Assembly (NCBI RefSeq): GCF_007970185.1
Contig: NZ_CP042431.1
Span: 2,728,001-2,792,000, forward strand
Direction of reading: 5' to 3'
Length of the DNA stretch: 64,000 bases
Origin: Pseudobacter ginsenosidimutans
GTDB taxonomy: Bacteria; Bacteroidota; Bacteroidia; Chitinophagales; Chitinophagaceae
The position numbers and the translations under genes were made by a program. Under the pieces are notes generated by a model. That model was not told the origin of the DNA and searched no databases. It worked only from the letters and a program-made list of their open reading frames with translations. Positions 8,503-17,481 of this stretch are shown in pieces. Numbering within the stretch: the stretch's first letter is position 1; every line of letters begins with the position of its first letter.

Positions 8503-8516
8503 ACTTTGTGAAAGTT
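8502..8516. promoter_or_regulatory. Perfect palindrome AACTTT-GTG-AAAGTT, likely repressor operator
   Basis: A 6-base inverted repeat with a 3-base spacer sits in the divergent region between the GbsR/MarR gene and the SRPBCC gene. It shares one base with the -33 box of the regulator promoter, where a bound repressor would block polymerase. A related palindrome lies at 7408-7428. Confidence 0.65.
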
Positions 8517-8571
8517 CGTTTTGGGAAAGAGGCATAATTTTTTTAGGCTTACATTCAGTAAAATAGCCACT

Positions 8572-9066
8572 ATGACTGATTCCTCTAAAAGAACGGACAA
8601 TGTATCCCTGTTGATCAGGTCATCCCCTGAAACGATCTATGATGCATGTCTGGATCCGGATGCCATTGCTTCCTGGCGGCCGCCTTCAGGCATGAGCTGC
8701 GAAATATTTGAATTCGATCCCAGGGAAGGCGGAAGATACCGGATGGTGTTCCGCTACAATGATGCGCAGCATGCTGCCTCCGGCAAAACTTCAGCCAATG
8801 AGGACGAGTTCACGGGGAAATTCAAACTGCTGGTGCCGAATCAAAAGATCGTGGAAGAAGTGGTATTCAAATCCGATGATCCTGCTTTTGCGGGAAACAT
8901 GATCATCACTACAACACTGAAACAGACTCCCGGCGGAACGCAGGTGAATATAATGGCAGAGCAGGTACCGGAAGGGATCAGTGCTGAAGATCATTATGCA
9001 GGAATGATGTCCAGCCTGAAGAATCTTGCTATGTATACGGAACAGGAGCCGGATATCACGGTATAG
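8572..9066 (+). CDS. SRPBCC (AHSA1-like) domain protein
   Basis: A 164-residue single-domain protein of the START/Bet v1-like fold. The start is the ATG at 8572 (MTDSSKRTDNVSLLIRSSPE); the frame continues upstream only through a TTG with no family match. Typical segments are RSSPETIYDACLDPDAIASW, FDPREGGRYRM, and the C-terminal helix HYAGMMSSLKNLAMY. Such proteins bind hydrophobic ligands or act as Hsp90 co-chaperone-like domains; the ligand here is unknown. It is divergent from the GbsR/MarR gene and may be under its control. Confidence 0.88.
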   Translation: MTDSSKRTDNVSLLIRSSPETIYDACLDPDAIASWRPPSGMSCEIFEFDPREGGRYRMVFRYNDAQHAASGKTSANEDEFTGKFKLLVPNQKIVEEVVFKSDDPAFAGNMIITTTLKQTPGGTQVNIMAEQVPEGISAEDHYAGMMSSLKNLAMYTEQEPDITV

Positions 9067-9076
9067 GGTATGCGAT

Positions 9077-10537
9077 TTACCATACCGGGCAGTCATATTG
9101 CCGCAGCTTTCGGTCTCTCTTCCCTTTCGATACTTCTTTCTTTTTACCCGGCTTGATCACCAGCGCCAAATACCCGCCTCCATTCTGTAAATTATTTTTC
9201 GTAAAGATGTAAGCGAGATTATGCAGGCCGAACAATACAGGGCCTGCTTTCACGGCTGCGCCTATCCAGAATTTCTTTTCATAATTGAACTGGGCCGGCA
9301 GGTAGAATCCGAATTTCCGTGTTTCCCATCTGGGGGTGATGGTGATGAAATTCATCTCTTTGGTATATAGTCTGCGATCGCCAACAAGCGGCGTGAGGTT
9401 GAGCGATATTTCCCCGTTCACATAGAATGCCTGTGTTATGAACCTGTCTACATTCAACACAGCACGTGTTGGATTGATCACCTGGAAAACTCCTGAGGGA
9501 ATGCGCACATTATTGAAAAGGGTAGCAGCACTGTCGTTGAAACCGCGGATGCCGTTAACGGTTCCGAACTTCTGATCGAAGTCGGTGGCTGCAACTCCTG
9601 ATTTGAGTGTGCGCAATATCCTGCTGTTGCTGCTGTACCGGTACTGGTTGTAACCGATATCCAGTACTGACAGGCCGATCTTCCAGGTATAGTCCCAGTA
9701 TTCATCATCACTGTCGTTGAAGGAACGGAGCCCGCCTTCCTTTACAAGAAATTCCAGTCCTGCATCCAGTGAAATGCCGCCCTGCGCATTGCCGATGAAG
9801 TTCCTGATATTGGTGGATTGGGAAAGATCATTGTCCCATTTATCGAAATTGGCTGAATAAGCATAGAAGGCTTCGAGGCCATTTACCTGGTATTGAGGTT
9901 CGGGGCCGCCGGGAATGGGTGTGACGGTGCCGCTGACGAGATTGCTGTAGCCGCCTGCCAATCCGCGTGTAACCTTCACTGTTATACCAGCATTAAGGCG
10001 GCTCTGGTCATTATCCCAGATGGTGCGTGCATAGCTCCCGTAGACTTCGATCCAATTGCTGCTGATCACATCATTGGAGAGCGGGATATTGCCCTGGTTG
10101 ATGGTGAGGAACTGGTCTACGTTATGGAGCGTGTCCAGGTAGGCAAAGCGACTGGTCTTGTTGCGTGTATAGCCGCGGATATTGATGCCTGCTGCCACAG
10201 CATTTTTCCGGTTGATGGAATAGCGGGCATTGAGCAGGTTGATATTGAAATTGACATTTGCATACCGCTCCTCATTCTTTGGATTGATCTGGTACCTCGC
10301 ATCGCCGGGTGGGGTGATGAGTGAATAGTTGCGGACGGTAAAAATATTGGTAGTGGCCTTTGCCTGAACGCCAAAGACGGTGAGGTCCCAGGGCCAGGGC
10401 GTATTCACAATGGAGGCGGGATTGTTGCCGGTGCCTAAACTTCCTGCATAATTTGAGCCATTAACCGCATGATAGTTCTGACCGGTGCCTGCCATGCTGA
10501 TCATACAGCATAAAGCAGACAGCAGATGGTATCGCAT
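9077..10537 (-). CDS. Outer membrane beta-barrel-like protein, DUF5723 type
   Basis: A 486-residue exported protein with a signal peptide (about 1-19, ending MAGTGQ). It opens with NYAGSLGTGNNPASIVNTPWPW, the conserved start of DUF5723-type Bacteroidota proteins, and continues with alternating amphipathic strands suggesting an outer-membrane barrel. A basic tail (KKEVSKGKRDRKLRQ) follows. It begins 5 bases after the FAD oxidoreductase stop, so it appears to be the last gene of the type III PKS operon. A role in placing or exporting the product in the outer membrane would be inference. The family is functionally uncharacterised. Confidence 0.7.
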   Translation of the reverse strand: MRYHLLSALCCMISMAGTGQNYHAVNGSNYAGSLGTGNNPASIVNTPWPWDLTVFGVQAKATTNIFTVRNYSLITPPGDARYQINPKNEERYANVNFNINLLNARYSINRKNAVAAGINIRGYTRNKTSRFAYLDTLHNVDQFLTINQGNIPLSNDVISSNWIEVYGSYARTIWDNDQSRLNAGITVKVTRGLAGGYSNLVSGTVTPIPGGPEPQYQVNGLEAFYAYSANFDKWDNDLSQSTNIRNFIGNAQGGISLDAGLEFLVKEGGLRSFNDSDDEYWDYTWKIGLSVLDIGYNQYRYSSNSRILRTLKSGVAATDFDQKFGTVNGIRGFNDSAATLFNNVRIPSGVFQVINPTRAVLNVDRFITQAFYVNGEISLNLTPLVGDRRLYTKEMNFITITPRWETRKFGFYLPAQFNYEKKFWIGAAVKAGPVLFGLHNLAYIFTKNNLQNGGGYLALVIKPGKKKEVSKGKRDRKLRQYDCPVW

Positions 10538-10542
10538 GTTTT

Positions 10543-11682
10543 TTAGAAGGGTCTTCCGTGAGTTTGTCTGATCAAAAAAGAAACCAGTGACGGAAAAGGT
10601 TTAAGGGATGCAATCAGGTAGTTGCTCAGGATGCCGTTGCCGAAGAACTGCTGCAAAACACGACCAGTCTGAAGCCTGCGGTTGAAATGCTTTTCCCATT
10701 GCTGGGTATACTGCGTTTCCATTTCGTACCGGTTGATCCTGCCTTGCAGAAACTGATCGGCTTCTTCGAAGGCCAGTTTACTGCTATGCAGGGCCATGCT
10801 CATTCCATTACCACAAAGTGGCGTGATCATGCCGGCAGCGTCGCCAAGCATCAGCAGGTGATTTTCCACCTGGGTCTTTCTGTTGAAGGATATGCGGGAT
10901 ACTGTAACAGGTTCTTTGTACAGGAAGCGGGCTGAGGAAAAAATCTTATCGAGAAATGGATTCTTGCGCAGGATCTGCTGTTCCATCTGTTTAATCTCAT
11001 TTCCACTCTTCCTGAGATTGGATGCAGTTGTAAGATAACACAAACAATACTTATTATCCTCAATTTTTGAAATTCCGCAATAACCATTTTCAAAATTGTG
11101 AAGGGCAATAAGATCGTCAGGGAAAAAAGTCTGTATATGATATTTTACACCGATGAGATGATTGAGGGCATTGGGCTTGATGCGCGTGAAATCCCTTTTC
11201 CATTTTGCATCGAGATTGGACCGCTTCCCATAGGAGCCAGCCACTACAGTGGCTTCAATGGCGCCCCTGGTGCTGAATACCACACTGGCGTGATGACGGT
11301 GCACCACATCATTCACACGGGTATCTTCCAGCAAGGTAACGCCTTCCCTTCGGGCGATACCGGCCAGCAGGTGATCGAGTGTAAACCGGCTGATACCGAA
11401 ACCGCCCAGTGGAAGATTGCTTTCCACAAAACGACCGTTGGGGGAACTGATCAATACACGGTTGATGATGGGCAATTGCATATCGCTGAGCGGTACACCG
11501 AGATCCTGGAGAAAGTTCCAGCTCTCGAGGCTTACATATTCTCCACAAACTTTATGAAAGGGATATTGTTCTTTCTCAAAGAGGATGGTCTTGTATCCTG
11601 CCCTTGCAGATTGAATGGACAAGGCAAGGCCGGCCAGTCCACCACCGATAATGGCAACATCATATGTAGCTTCTCTATTCAA
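10543..11682 (-). CDS. FAD-dependent oxidoreductase of the type III PKS operon
   Basis: A 379-residue flavoprotein of the aromatic hydroxylase/geranylgeranyl reductase superfamily. Residues 8-18 form the dinucleotide-binding fold DVAIIGGGLAG, followed by EKEQYPFHKVCGEYVS, which is typical of the reductase-like branch. The second FAD motif is LMLGDAAGMITPLCGNGMSM. In a type III PKS setting such enzymes hydroxylate an alkylresorcinol ring to a hydroquinone, as SrsC does in Streptomyces. Reduction of a prenyl chain is the main alternative, since a UbiA-type gene is in the same operon. Confidence 0.85.
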   Translation of the reverse strand: MNREATYDVAIIGGGLAGLALSIQSARAGYKTILFEKEQYPFHKVCGEYVSLESWNFLQDLGVPLSDMQLPIINRVLISSPNGRFVESNLPLGGFGISRFTLDHLLAGIARREGVTLLEDTRVNDVVHRHHASVVFSTRGAIEATVVAGSYGKRSNLDAKWKRDFTRIKPNALNHLIGVKYHIQTFFPDDLIALHNFENGYCGISKIEDNKYCLCYLTTASNLRKSGNEIKQMEQQILRKNPFLDKIFSSARFLYKEPVTVSRISFNRKTQVENHLLMLGDAAGMITPLCGNGMSMALHSSKLAFEEADQFLQGRINRYEMETQYTQQWEKHFNRRLQTGRVLQQFFGNGILSNYLIASLKPFPSLVSFLIRQTHGRPF

Positions 11683-11724
11683 GAATCTTTCCCATTTACC
11701 GGTACAAATAAGGTTTAATAAAGA

Positions 11725-12423
11725 CTACCCAACTACCACCAACCAGCGAAATGCCCATTTCCAATGTACAGAAAATGTATCGATTCCTGCTTCTTCCATT
11801 ATTAATAACCAGTCAGATTTAACAAAACTTCTTTTTACTGAAAGAGGGGCATCATTTTTTACAAGATAACTGCGGCTGAAAAGCTTTGTCAGTATCTTAA
11901 TGGAATGATAGGCGATGGGGTGACGGTGCAGGTCATTGATGAAAAAGCCGATGCCGGCCCGTTGGTGCATCCATTGGAGCTGTGCAACCAGTTCTTCCCG
12001 GGTAAAATGATGACAGAACAGGGAGGAGAAAATGATATCATATCTTTCGCCGGCTTGTACCAGTTTATAATCAGAAGTAATGAAATTGATGGGAGCGAAG
12101 CTGGCCAGGGAAGGATCCTTTTTCCATTTTTCCATGGCAGTGCTGATACAAAAAGGATTGATGTCGATGCCTGTAAGGGTAACGGAAATCCCGTTCCTGC
12201 GGCACCACCTGGCGATGGCTTCCAGGTTATCACCGCCGCCACAGCCAATTTCGCATATGGATAGCTGTTTATGCTGCTTCACCAGTTTCTTCAAACCAGC
12301 AATGGTGATGGCGTGACCACCCAGCCAATTATTGATAAGGTCCAGCTCCTCCATATTGCGCCGGATATCTTCCTGCGGAATACCGGGCATATCCAGTAAT
12401 TCTTTTTCGGCTGACCGTTGCAT
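11725..12423 (-). CDS. Class I SAM methyltransferase of the type III PKS operon
   Basis: A 232-residue methyltransferase with the SAM motif ICEIGCGGGDNLE (about 56-68), motif II LTGIDINPFCI, and IIFSSLFCHHF in the motif IV position. It starts immediately after the PKS stop codon and is surely co-transcribed. Its likely job is O- or C-methylation of the polyketide-derived ring or acid. Which position is methylated cannot be read from the sequence. Confidence 0.88.
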   Translation of the reverse strand: MQRSAEKELLDMPGIPQEDIRRNMEELDLINNWLGGHAITIAGLKKLVKQHKQLSICEIGCGGGDNLEAIARWCRRNGISVTLTGIDINPFCISTAMEKWKKDPSLASFAPINFITSDYKLVQAGERYDIIFSSLFCHHFTREELVAQLQWMHQRAGIGFFINDLHRHPIAYHSIKILTKLFSRSYLVKNDAPLSVKRSFVKSDWLLIMEEAGIDTFSVHWKWAFRWLVVVG

Positions 12424-13521
12424 TCAGACTGTTTGATATTGTGCAATGAAAGTTTCCATGGTCAATCCGGGCCCGAATGCCGCTCCAAAAATGCGGGCAT
12501 CTGCATGGAGTTGCTGCATCATGTTCTTCAGCACGAACAGGATGGTGGATGAGCTCATATTGCCATATCGATCCAGCACTCCGTAACTGTACTGCAATGC
12601 ATCTTCCGGTAAATGGAGACTGTTGCTGATCACTTCCAGTATCTTTTTCCCGCCGGGGTGGATGCACCAGTGCGTGATCGCTTCTGCAGATAGTCCTGCA
12701 TGTTGCATTGCCCTTCCGGTGAGGGCTTCAAAGTCTTCTGCTATCAGTGAGGGCACGTAGTTGCTGAGTGTCATCTGGAAGCCGGAGGAAGAGAGTTCCC
12801 AGGACATATCTTTTTTCCCTTTCGGGACCACTTCGCTGTAAAAATTTGTGATGGCGAGTCCGCGATGTTCATGTTGATCGTGTACTACCAGTGCGGCGGC
12901 GCTGCCATCAGCAAACAACAGGCTGCTGGCGATATTGTCCGGGGTAGGCTCCCGCTGGAAATGCAGGGTGCAGAGTTCTGTGCAAACCAGCAGCACTTTG
13001 GCAGCGGGATCGCTGTGGCAAATGGCATCTGCCAGTTTAAGTGCATGTATAGCGGCATAGCAGCCCATGAAGTTCACGGAAGTTCTCCAGGTATTGCGGG
13101 GCAGGTCCAGCAGCTCCACCAGTTCAAGATCCAGTCCAGGCGCGCTCATGCCAGTACAGCTGACGGTAATGAGGTGAGTGATGGCTGTATGCTTCAGTGG
13201 GCCCTGCAGGCAGTCGCGCACTGCATCCACAGATAATGGAGCTGCGTGGCGGTTATACCATTGCATGCGGGTCTCCAATGTAGGAAAGGGCTCCAGGTTC
13301 TCAGTCTGCGGGTAGAATTTCCATTCTGCTATCGGCCTGCTGTAATCCGGTATCACGGAGTACCGGGTGCTGATGGCGCTCTGATGATAGAGGAATCTTA
13401 TTTTTCGTGTGTCCGGACCTGTTAGTGAATAGGCCGGAAGCATAAAAGAAAGTATGTCTTCCTGCCTGTGCTTCCAGGCAGGTACTGCTGTTCCTATTGA
13501 AATTATTTTGCTCAAATCCAC
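12424..13521 (-). CDS. Type III polyketide synthase
   Basis: A 365-residue chalcone/stilbene-synthase-like ketosynthase. The Cys-His-Asn triad is present: C154 in FMGCYAAIHA, H288 in WCIHPGG and N321 in DRYGNMSSSTILF. The conserved loop GAAFGPGLTMET is near the C-terminus. Length is normal. Bacterial relatives extend fatty acyl-CoA with malonyl-CoA to give alkylpyrones or alkylresorcinols. The gene overlaps the UbiA-type gene upstream by 10 bases and abuts the methyltransferase gene downstream. Confidence 0.95.
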   Translation of the reverse strand: MDLSKIISIGTAVPAWKHRQEDILSFMLPAYSLTGPDTRKIRFLYHQSAISTRYSVIPDYSRPIAEWKFYPQTENLEPFPTLETRMQWYNRHAAPLSVDAVRDCLQGPLKHTAITHLITVSCTGMSAPGLDLELVELLDLPRNTWRTSVNFMGCYAAIHALKLADAICHSDPAAKVLLVCTELCTLHFQREPTPDNIASSLLFADGSAAALVVHDQHEHRGLAITNFYSEVVPKGKKDMSWELSSSGFQMTLSNYVPSLIAEDFEALTGRAMQHAGLSAEAITHWCIHPGGKKILEVISNSLHLPEDALQYSYGVLDRYGNMSSSTILFVLKNMMQQLHADARIFGAAFGPGLTMETFIAQYQTV

Positions 13522-14426
13522 CTCCCGGTTAAAATGATGAGGAATGCCAGGTTAGAACATAGGGATGCCAACAGGTTCATGCGCATGGTATGGGTAAAGT
13601 CCGCTACAGAAATATTGGACCATACCCCTTTTGCCCATACAAAAAAATATACGAGGGCGGGTAGCATAACGGTTGCTATTACCATTAGTTTCATCGGCTG
13701 TTCCCTTTGAAAAAACAGCCAGCTAAGCGCCAGCATGGCGGCGAGATATAGTATAGCTGTAAAAATAAACGTGCCACGATAGCCCAAAAGCCTGCTGATG
13801 GTGGTAACACCATCTTTTTTATCGGCCTCGTGCTGGTAGATCTGTGTAATAGGATAGAAAGCGCCTATGAGGAGTCCGGCAGCCAGAACGCCTGCCAGTG
13901 GTACATTAGTGGTCTTATCCATACTTCCTCCGTGATACACCAGAAAGAAGGTTGCGCAGCCCTGGAAGAATACTACTGTGCAATAACCCATGATGGGATA
14001 CTGTTTCAACCGTATTCCCCTGTAGCTGTAGGCCCTTGAGGCGAGGATATAGGCTGTAATGCCAATGGCGAATAAATTACTGATGAAGACACTGAGCGCA
14101 ATGGCTGCAATGTCCATCAATACTGTAATGTGGAATAATTGCCTGGTGGGTTGCATAGGGCGGGCCAGGCCCCCGATACTGCCTTCGTCCCTGTCCATAT
14201 ATGAATTGTAACCATTGCTGGCGGGATACACAAGGAGATGAAGGATGAAAAATATCAGCCATGCATCTGTAGAATGGATCACGGGTACCAGCCCCAGCGC
14301 AAAGAGGTAAACCGGTAGCAGGAAGAATGAAAACGGAAAACGCAGCAATTGAATGGTTGACCGTTGCAGCATTGGGATGTTTTGTACCTGTAATTTATGC
14401 TTTTTAAGCAGGATGGCAGTATTCAT
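13512..14426 (-). CDS. UbiA family prenyltransferase of the type III PKS operon
   Basis: A 304-residue membrane protein with about eight helices. The prenyl diphosphate motif NGYNSYMDRD (71-80, with N71, N74, D78 and D80) and the second acidic motif HEADKKDG (199-206) are both present, so it should be catalytically competent with Mg2+. It is the first gene of the operon. UbiA proteins attach an isoprenoid to an aromatic ring, which suggests the polyketide ring made by the next gene is prenylated. An ATG 18 codons downstream (MLQRSTIQ) is an alternative start. Confidence 0.87.
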   Translation of the reverse strand: MNTAILLKKHKLQVQNIPMLQRSTIQLLRFPFSFFLLPVYLFALGLVPVIHSTDAWLIFFILHLLVYPASNGYNSYMDRDEGSIGGLARPMQPTRQLFHITVLMDIAAIALSVFISNLFAIGITAYILASRAYSYRGIRLKQYPIMGYCTVVFFQGCATFFLVYHGGSMDKTTNVPLAGVLAAGLLIGAFYPITQIYQHEADKKDGVTTISRLLGYRGTFIFTAILYLAAMLALSWLFFQREQPMKLMVIATVMLPALVYFFVWAKGVWSNISVADFTHTMRMNLLASLCSNLAFLIILTGRWI

Positions 14427-14458
14427 CGATTGTTGTACCTTGGCATAAACCTGATTGT

Positions 14459-15448
14459 ATGAAGTTGAGTTGCTACTTTGTTACCGGATTTTTGTTTGTG
14501 TTTTCCGTGTTCCCGGCCAAATCGCAGGAAAAGGATTCTGTAGTGTTGAAAACCACTACCGGAGATATTTACGGAACGCTTAATGTGCCGGTTGCAAAAG
14601 GGCCAGTTCCTGTAGCGCTGTTCATTGCCGGTTCCGGTCCAACCGATCGCGATGGCAATAACCCTATGATGAAGAACAATTCGCTCAAATTCCTTGGGGA
14701 TACTTTGAATTCACTGGGCATTGCCACGCTTCGTTACGATAAGCGCGGTATTGCAGCCAGCAAGAATGCCATGAAGATCGAAACGGATATCCGTTTCAAT
14801 ATGCTGGTGGAAGATGCTACGGATCTGATCAGAATGCTGAAAGCTGATAAACGGTTTTCCAAAGTGATCGTAGTGGGGCATAGCGAAGGTTCAACCATCG
14901 GGTTGAAAGCGGCGGCGCAGGGTGGTGCTGATGCGATGGTGTCTATTGCCGGTCCCGGACAGTCTGCAGATAAAGTGTTGAGAAGACAGCTGGATGCAAG
15001 CCTAGATCCGGCAAAAGCTGCCAGTGAGCAGGCAGCTGAACAAATGCGGAATATGAGAGAGATGGCCAATAAATTCATCGACACTCTCTCTAAAGGCGAT
15101 ACACTTCATAATCCACCTGCGAGCATGAATTCATTGTTCCGTCCTTCTGTTCAACCTTATCTGATCAGTTGGTTCAAATATGATCCGCAGCAATTGATCA
15201 AACAATTAAAAGTGCCAGTGCTGATCATACAGGGTAATACAGATCTCCAGGTTACAGAAGCCGATGCCATGATGCTCCTGAAAGCCAACCCTGAAGCGAA
15301 AGTGCTGATCATTGATAGAATGAATCATGTGCTGAAGCACAGTGAGGCGGAGCAGCGCGCCAATCATGCCACTTATATCAATCCTGATCTGCCGGTAGTG
15401 CCTGATCTGGTGACTGCCATTGTTGATTTTGTGAAAGGCTTGAAATGA
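14459..15448 (+). CDS. Secreted alpha/beta hydrolase
   Basis: A 329-residue serine hydrolase with a signal peptide (about 1-22, ending FPAKSQ). The nucleophile elbow is GHSEGS (S142), the acid is probably the Asp in QGNTDLQV, and the His lies in MNHVLKH. An oxyanion-type segment AGSGPTDRDGN is at 57-67, as in YdeN/EstA-like periplasmic hydrolases. It is divergent from the type III PKS operon, with 32 bases between the starts, so the two share a control region. Its substrate is unknown. Confidence 0.9.
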   Translation: MKLSCYFVTGFLFVFSVFPAKSQEKDSVVLKTTTGDIYGTLNVPVAKGPVPVALFIAGSGPTDRDGNNPMMKNNSLKFLGDTLNSLGIATLRYDKRGIAASKNAMKIETDIRFNMLVEDATDLIRMLKADKRFSKVIVVGHSEGSTIGLKAAAQGGADAMVSIAGPGQSADKVLRRQLDASLDPAKAASEQAAEQMRNMREMANKFIDTLSKGDTLHNPPASMNSLFRPSVQPYLISWFKYDPQQLIKQLKVPVLIIQGNTDLQVTEADAMMLLKANPEAKVLIIDRMNHVLKHSEAEQRANHATYINPDLPVVPDLVTAIVDFVKGLK

Positions 15449-15554
15449 TCAGCAGGTCTTTTTTCGAAACTTATACTATCTTTAATCCAGCCATCCGATC
15501 TTGTCCTTCATCTATTTCCAGAACTGATCCCTAATTTCAATCCCCTCCGGATTA

Positions 15555-16130
15555 ATGACTGCATACAGTACATACAAGGACGATGAGTTGGTGGCATTAC
15601 TTCAACAGGATGACCAGCAGGCATTCAATACAATCTACGATCGTTACTGGAATCTCCTCTTTGCCCAGGCTTTCAGAAAACTGGATAATGCACAGGAAGC
15701 AGAAGATCTGGTGCAGCAACTTTTCATCGAAGTGTGGGAGCGGAGATCGCGGATCAATATCACGCGTTCGCTGAATCACTGGCTGGCTGCGGCTGTGAAG
15801 TTAAAAGTGATGACTGTTTATTCAGCCCGTTTCCGAAACCTGCAAACAACCGGAGAGATCAATGAGGAATACCCGGCAGATACACCTTTACCGTATTCCA
15901 TCATTGAACTGCAGCAAATGATGGCGAAGCTGGAAGTGCTGGTAGAAGCGCTTCCTGAGAGACCACGAATGGTATTCAGAATGAGCAGGGAAGGCCAGCT
16001 CTCCAACAAAGAAATTGCAGATCAACTCAATATCTCCGAAAAAACAGTGGAGAACCATATGAACCGGGCACTGGGCTCCCTCCGCAAATCCATGGGCGAT
16101 TCACCCATTTCTGTTATCCTCCTTTTCTAA
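15555..16130 (+). CDS. ECF sigma factor (FecI-like)
   Basis: A 191-residue RNA polymerase sigma-70 factor of the extracytoplasmic class. Region 2 contains AFNTIYDRYWNLLFAQAFRK and EAEDLVQQLFIEVWE. Region 4 contains LSNKEIADQLNISEKTVENH. It is followed by a FecR anti-sigma gene and a SusC gene with an STN domain, the standard trio in which a loaded outer-membrane transporter signals through FecR to free the sigma factor. It heads a long co-directional run. Confidence 0.93.
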   Translation: MTAYSTYKDDELVALLQQDDQQAFNTIYDRYWNLLFAQAFRKLDNAQEAEDLVQQLFIEVWERRSRINITRSLNHWLAAAVKLKVMTVYSARFRNLQTTGEINEEYPADTPLPYSIIELQQMMAKLEVLVEALPERPRMVFRMSREGQLSNKEIADQLNISEKTVENHMNRALGSLRKSMGDSPISVILLF

Positions 16131-16195
16131 CCTTCCAGAAAAAAAAGATTCAAAAAGCTTGGGTGCTGCTTTCATTAAGCAAGACTATTGTGTAT

Positions 16196-17362
16196 ATGGA
16201 CCAACAACGCGCATATGAACTGGCCAATAAGTGGCTGAAGGGTACTATCACTGATGCTGAGATGGCTGCATTCAGTGAGTACTACAACAGCAAAGGTGAT
16301 GATGAAATTATGCTGCCCGAAGATTTTGCGATGCACGAAACCGCACTTGGCAAAAGAATACTAGCCAACGTTAAGGAAGCTACAGGCATGGCTGCTCCCG
16401 TTGTTGACATGCCCGTGCATCGCCACCGTATGCTGCCAAAGATTGCTGTTGCGGCTGCAATAATGGTGTTGGTTTCACTGGGTGCTTACCTTTGGCTCCA
16501 CCAGGATCGCGACAGGCAGCTGGCAATCGAGAACAAAATGTTGCCTGCACAGGTATTGCCCGGAAAAGAAGGAGCCGTGCTGACACTCTCTGACGGACGG
16601 CAGATTGCACTCGACAGTGCAGGCAATGGCCATGTAGCCGATCAGAACGGAGCAAAAGTGATGCTGCAAAACAAGCAGCTCATCTATGATGCATCGGAAA
16701 GCAGCACCGCTGAAATGGCTTTCAACACTATGAGTACACCGGCCGGCAGACAGTTCAGGTTAACACTGCCGGATGGTACCAAAGTGTGGCTGAACGCTGC
16801 CAGCTCCATCCGCTATCCCACCCGGTTTTCAGGAAACGAAAGAAAAGTGATCATAACCGGAGAAGCCTATTTTGAAGTGAAGCGGGATCAGTCGAAACCG
16901 TTTCGGGTATCCGTCAGCGATATGGAAGTGGAAGTGCTGGGCACCAGTTTCAATATCAATAGCTATGCCAATGAGAAGATGCTGAGAACAACGCTGATCG
17001 AAGGTGCAGTACGTGTAAAGAACAATGCAGCGGCCATTTTGCTCAAACCTTCGCAGCAGGCGGTATTGCTGCAAAACCATATTGGCAGATCACTGGAAGT
17101 AAAAGACGGAGCGGATATTCAGCAGGTAATGGCCTGGAAGAACGGAATATTCAATTTCAACGGAGCCGATCTTTTTATGGTGTTGCGGGAACTGGAAAGA
17201 TGGTATGATATTGAAGTGCGCTATGAAGGCAGGATTGTGCCGGGGTTATTCTTCGGAAAAATGAGCAGGAACGTAAACCTGAATGTAGTGCTTGAATGGC
17301 TAAAAGGTTCAGGTGTGAACTACCGGTTTGAAAAAGGAAACAAACTGATCATAATACCATAA
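16196..17362 (+). CDS. FecR family anti-sigma factor
   Basis: A 388-residue inner-membrane protein. The start is the ATG at 16196 (MDQQRAYELANKWLKG); an earlier GTG adds 11 atypical residues. The cytoplasmic anti-sigma part is residues 1-75, one membrane helix spans about 81-98 (KIAVAAAIMVLVSLGAYLWL), and the periplasmic part holds a FecR domain (FNTMSTPAGRQFRLTLPDGT, GEAYFEV) and a C-terminal DUF4974-like domain (YDIEVRYEGRIVPGLFFGKM). It should hold the upstream sigma factor until the SusC protein signals. Confidence 0.93.
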   Translation: MDQQRAYELANKWLKGTITDAEMAAFSEYYNSKGDDEIMLPEDFAMHETALGKRILANVKEATGMAAPVVDMPVHRHRMLPKIAVAAAIMVLVSLGAYLWLHQDRDRQLAIENKMLPAQVLPGKEGAVLTLSDGRQIALDSAGNGHVADQNGAKVMLQNKQLIYDASESSTAEMAFNTMSTPAGRQFRLTLPDGTKVWLNAASSIRYPTRFSGNERKVIITGEAYFEVKRDQSKPFRVSVSDMEVEVLGTSFNINSYANEKMLRTTLIEGAVRVKNNAAAILLKPSQQAVLLQNHIGRSLEVKDGADIQQVMAWKNGIFNFNGADLFMVLRELERWYDIEVRYEGRIVPGLFFGKMSRNVNLNVVLEWLKGSGVNYRFEKGNKLIIIP

Positions 17363-17481
17363 ATCAATTGTTCCCAAAACAAAAGGCCAGCATGCGACAA
17401 CATAACTGGCCAGGCGTTTTGGGTAACAAAAATGCAAAAGTCCGGGAAGACTGTATTCATCACCCAAAACACTGCGAAAGT

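Noticed and set aside
9060-9100. Hairpin GGTATG/CATACC between the SRPBCC and DUF5723 genes as a terminator
   Set aside because: Stem of only 6 bp and no T run on either strand.
15449-15554. Promoter for the ECF sigma gene (TATCTTTA near 15477)
   Set aside because: Only a partial -7 match and no TTTG at the correct spacing; not strong enough to list.
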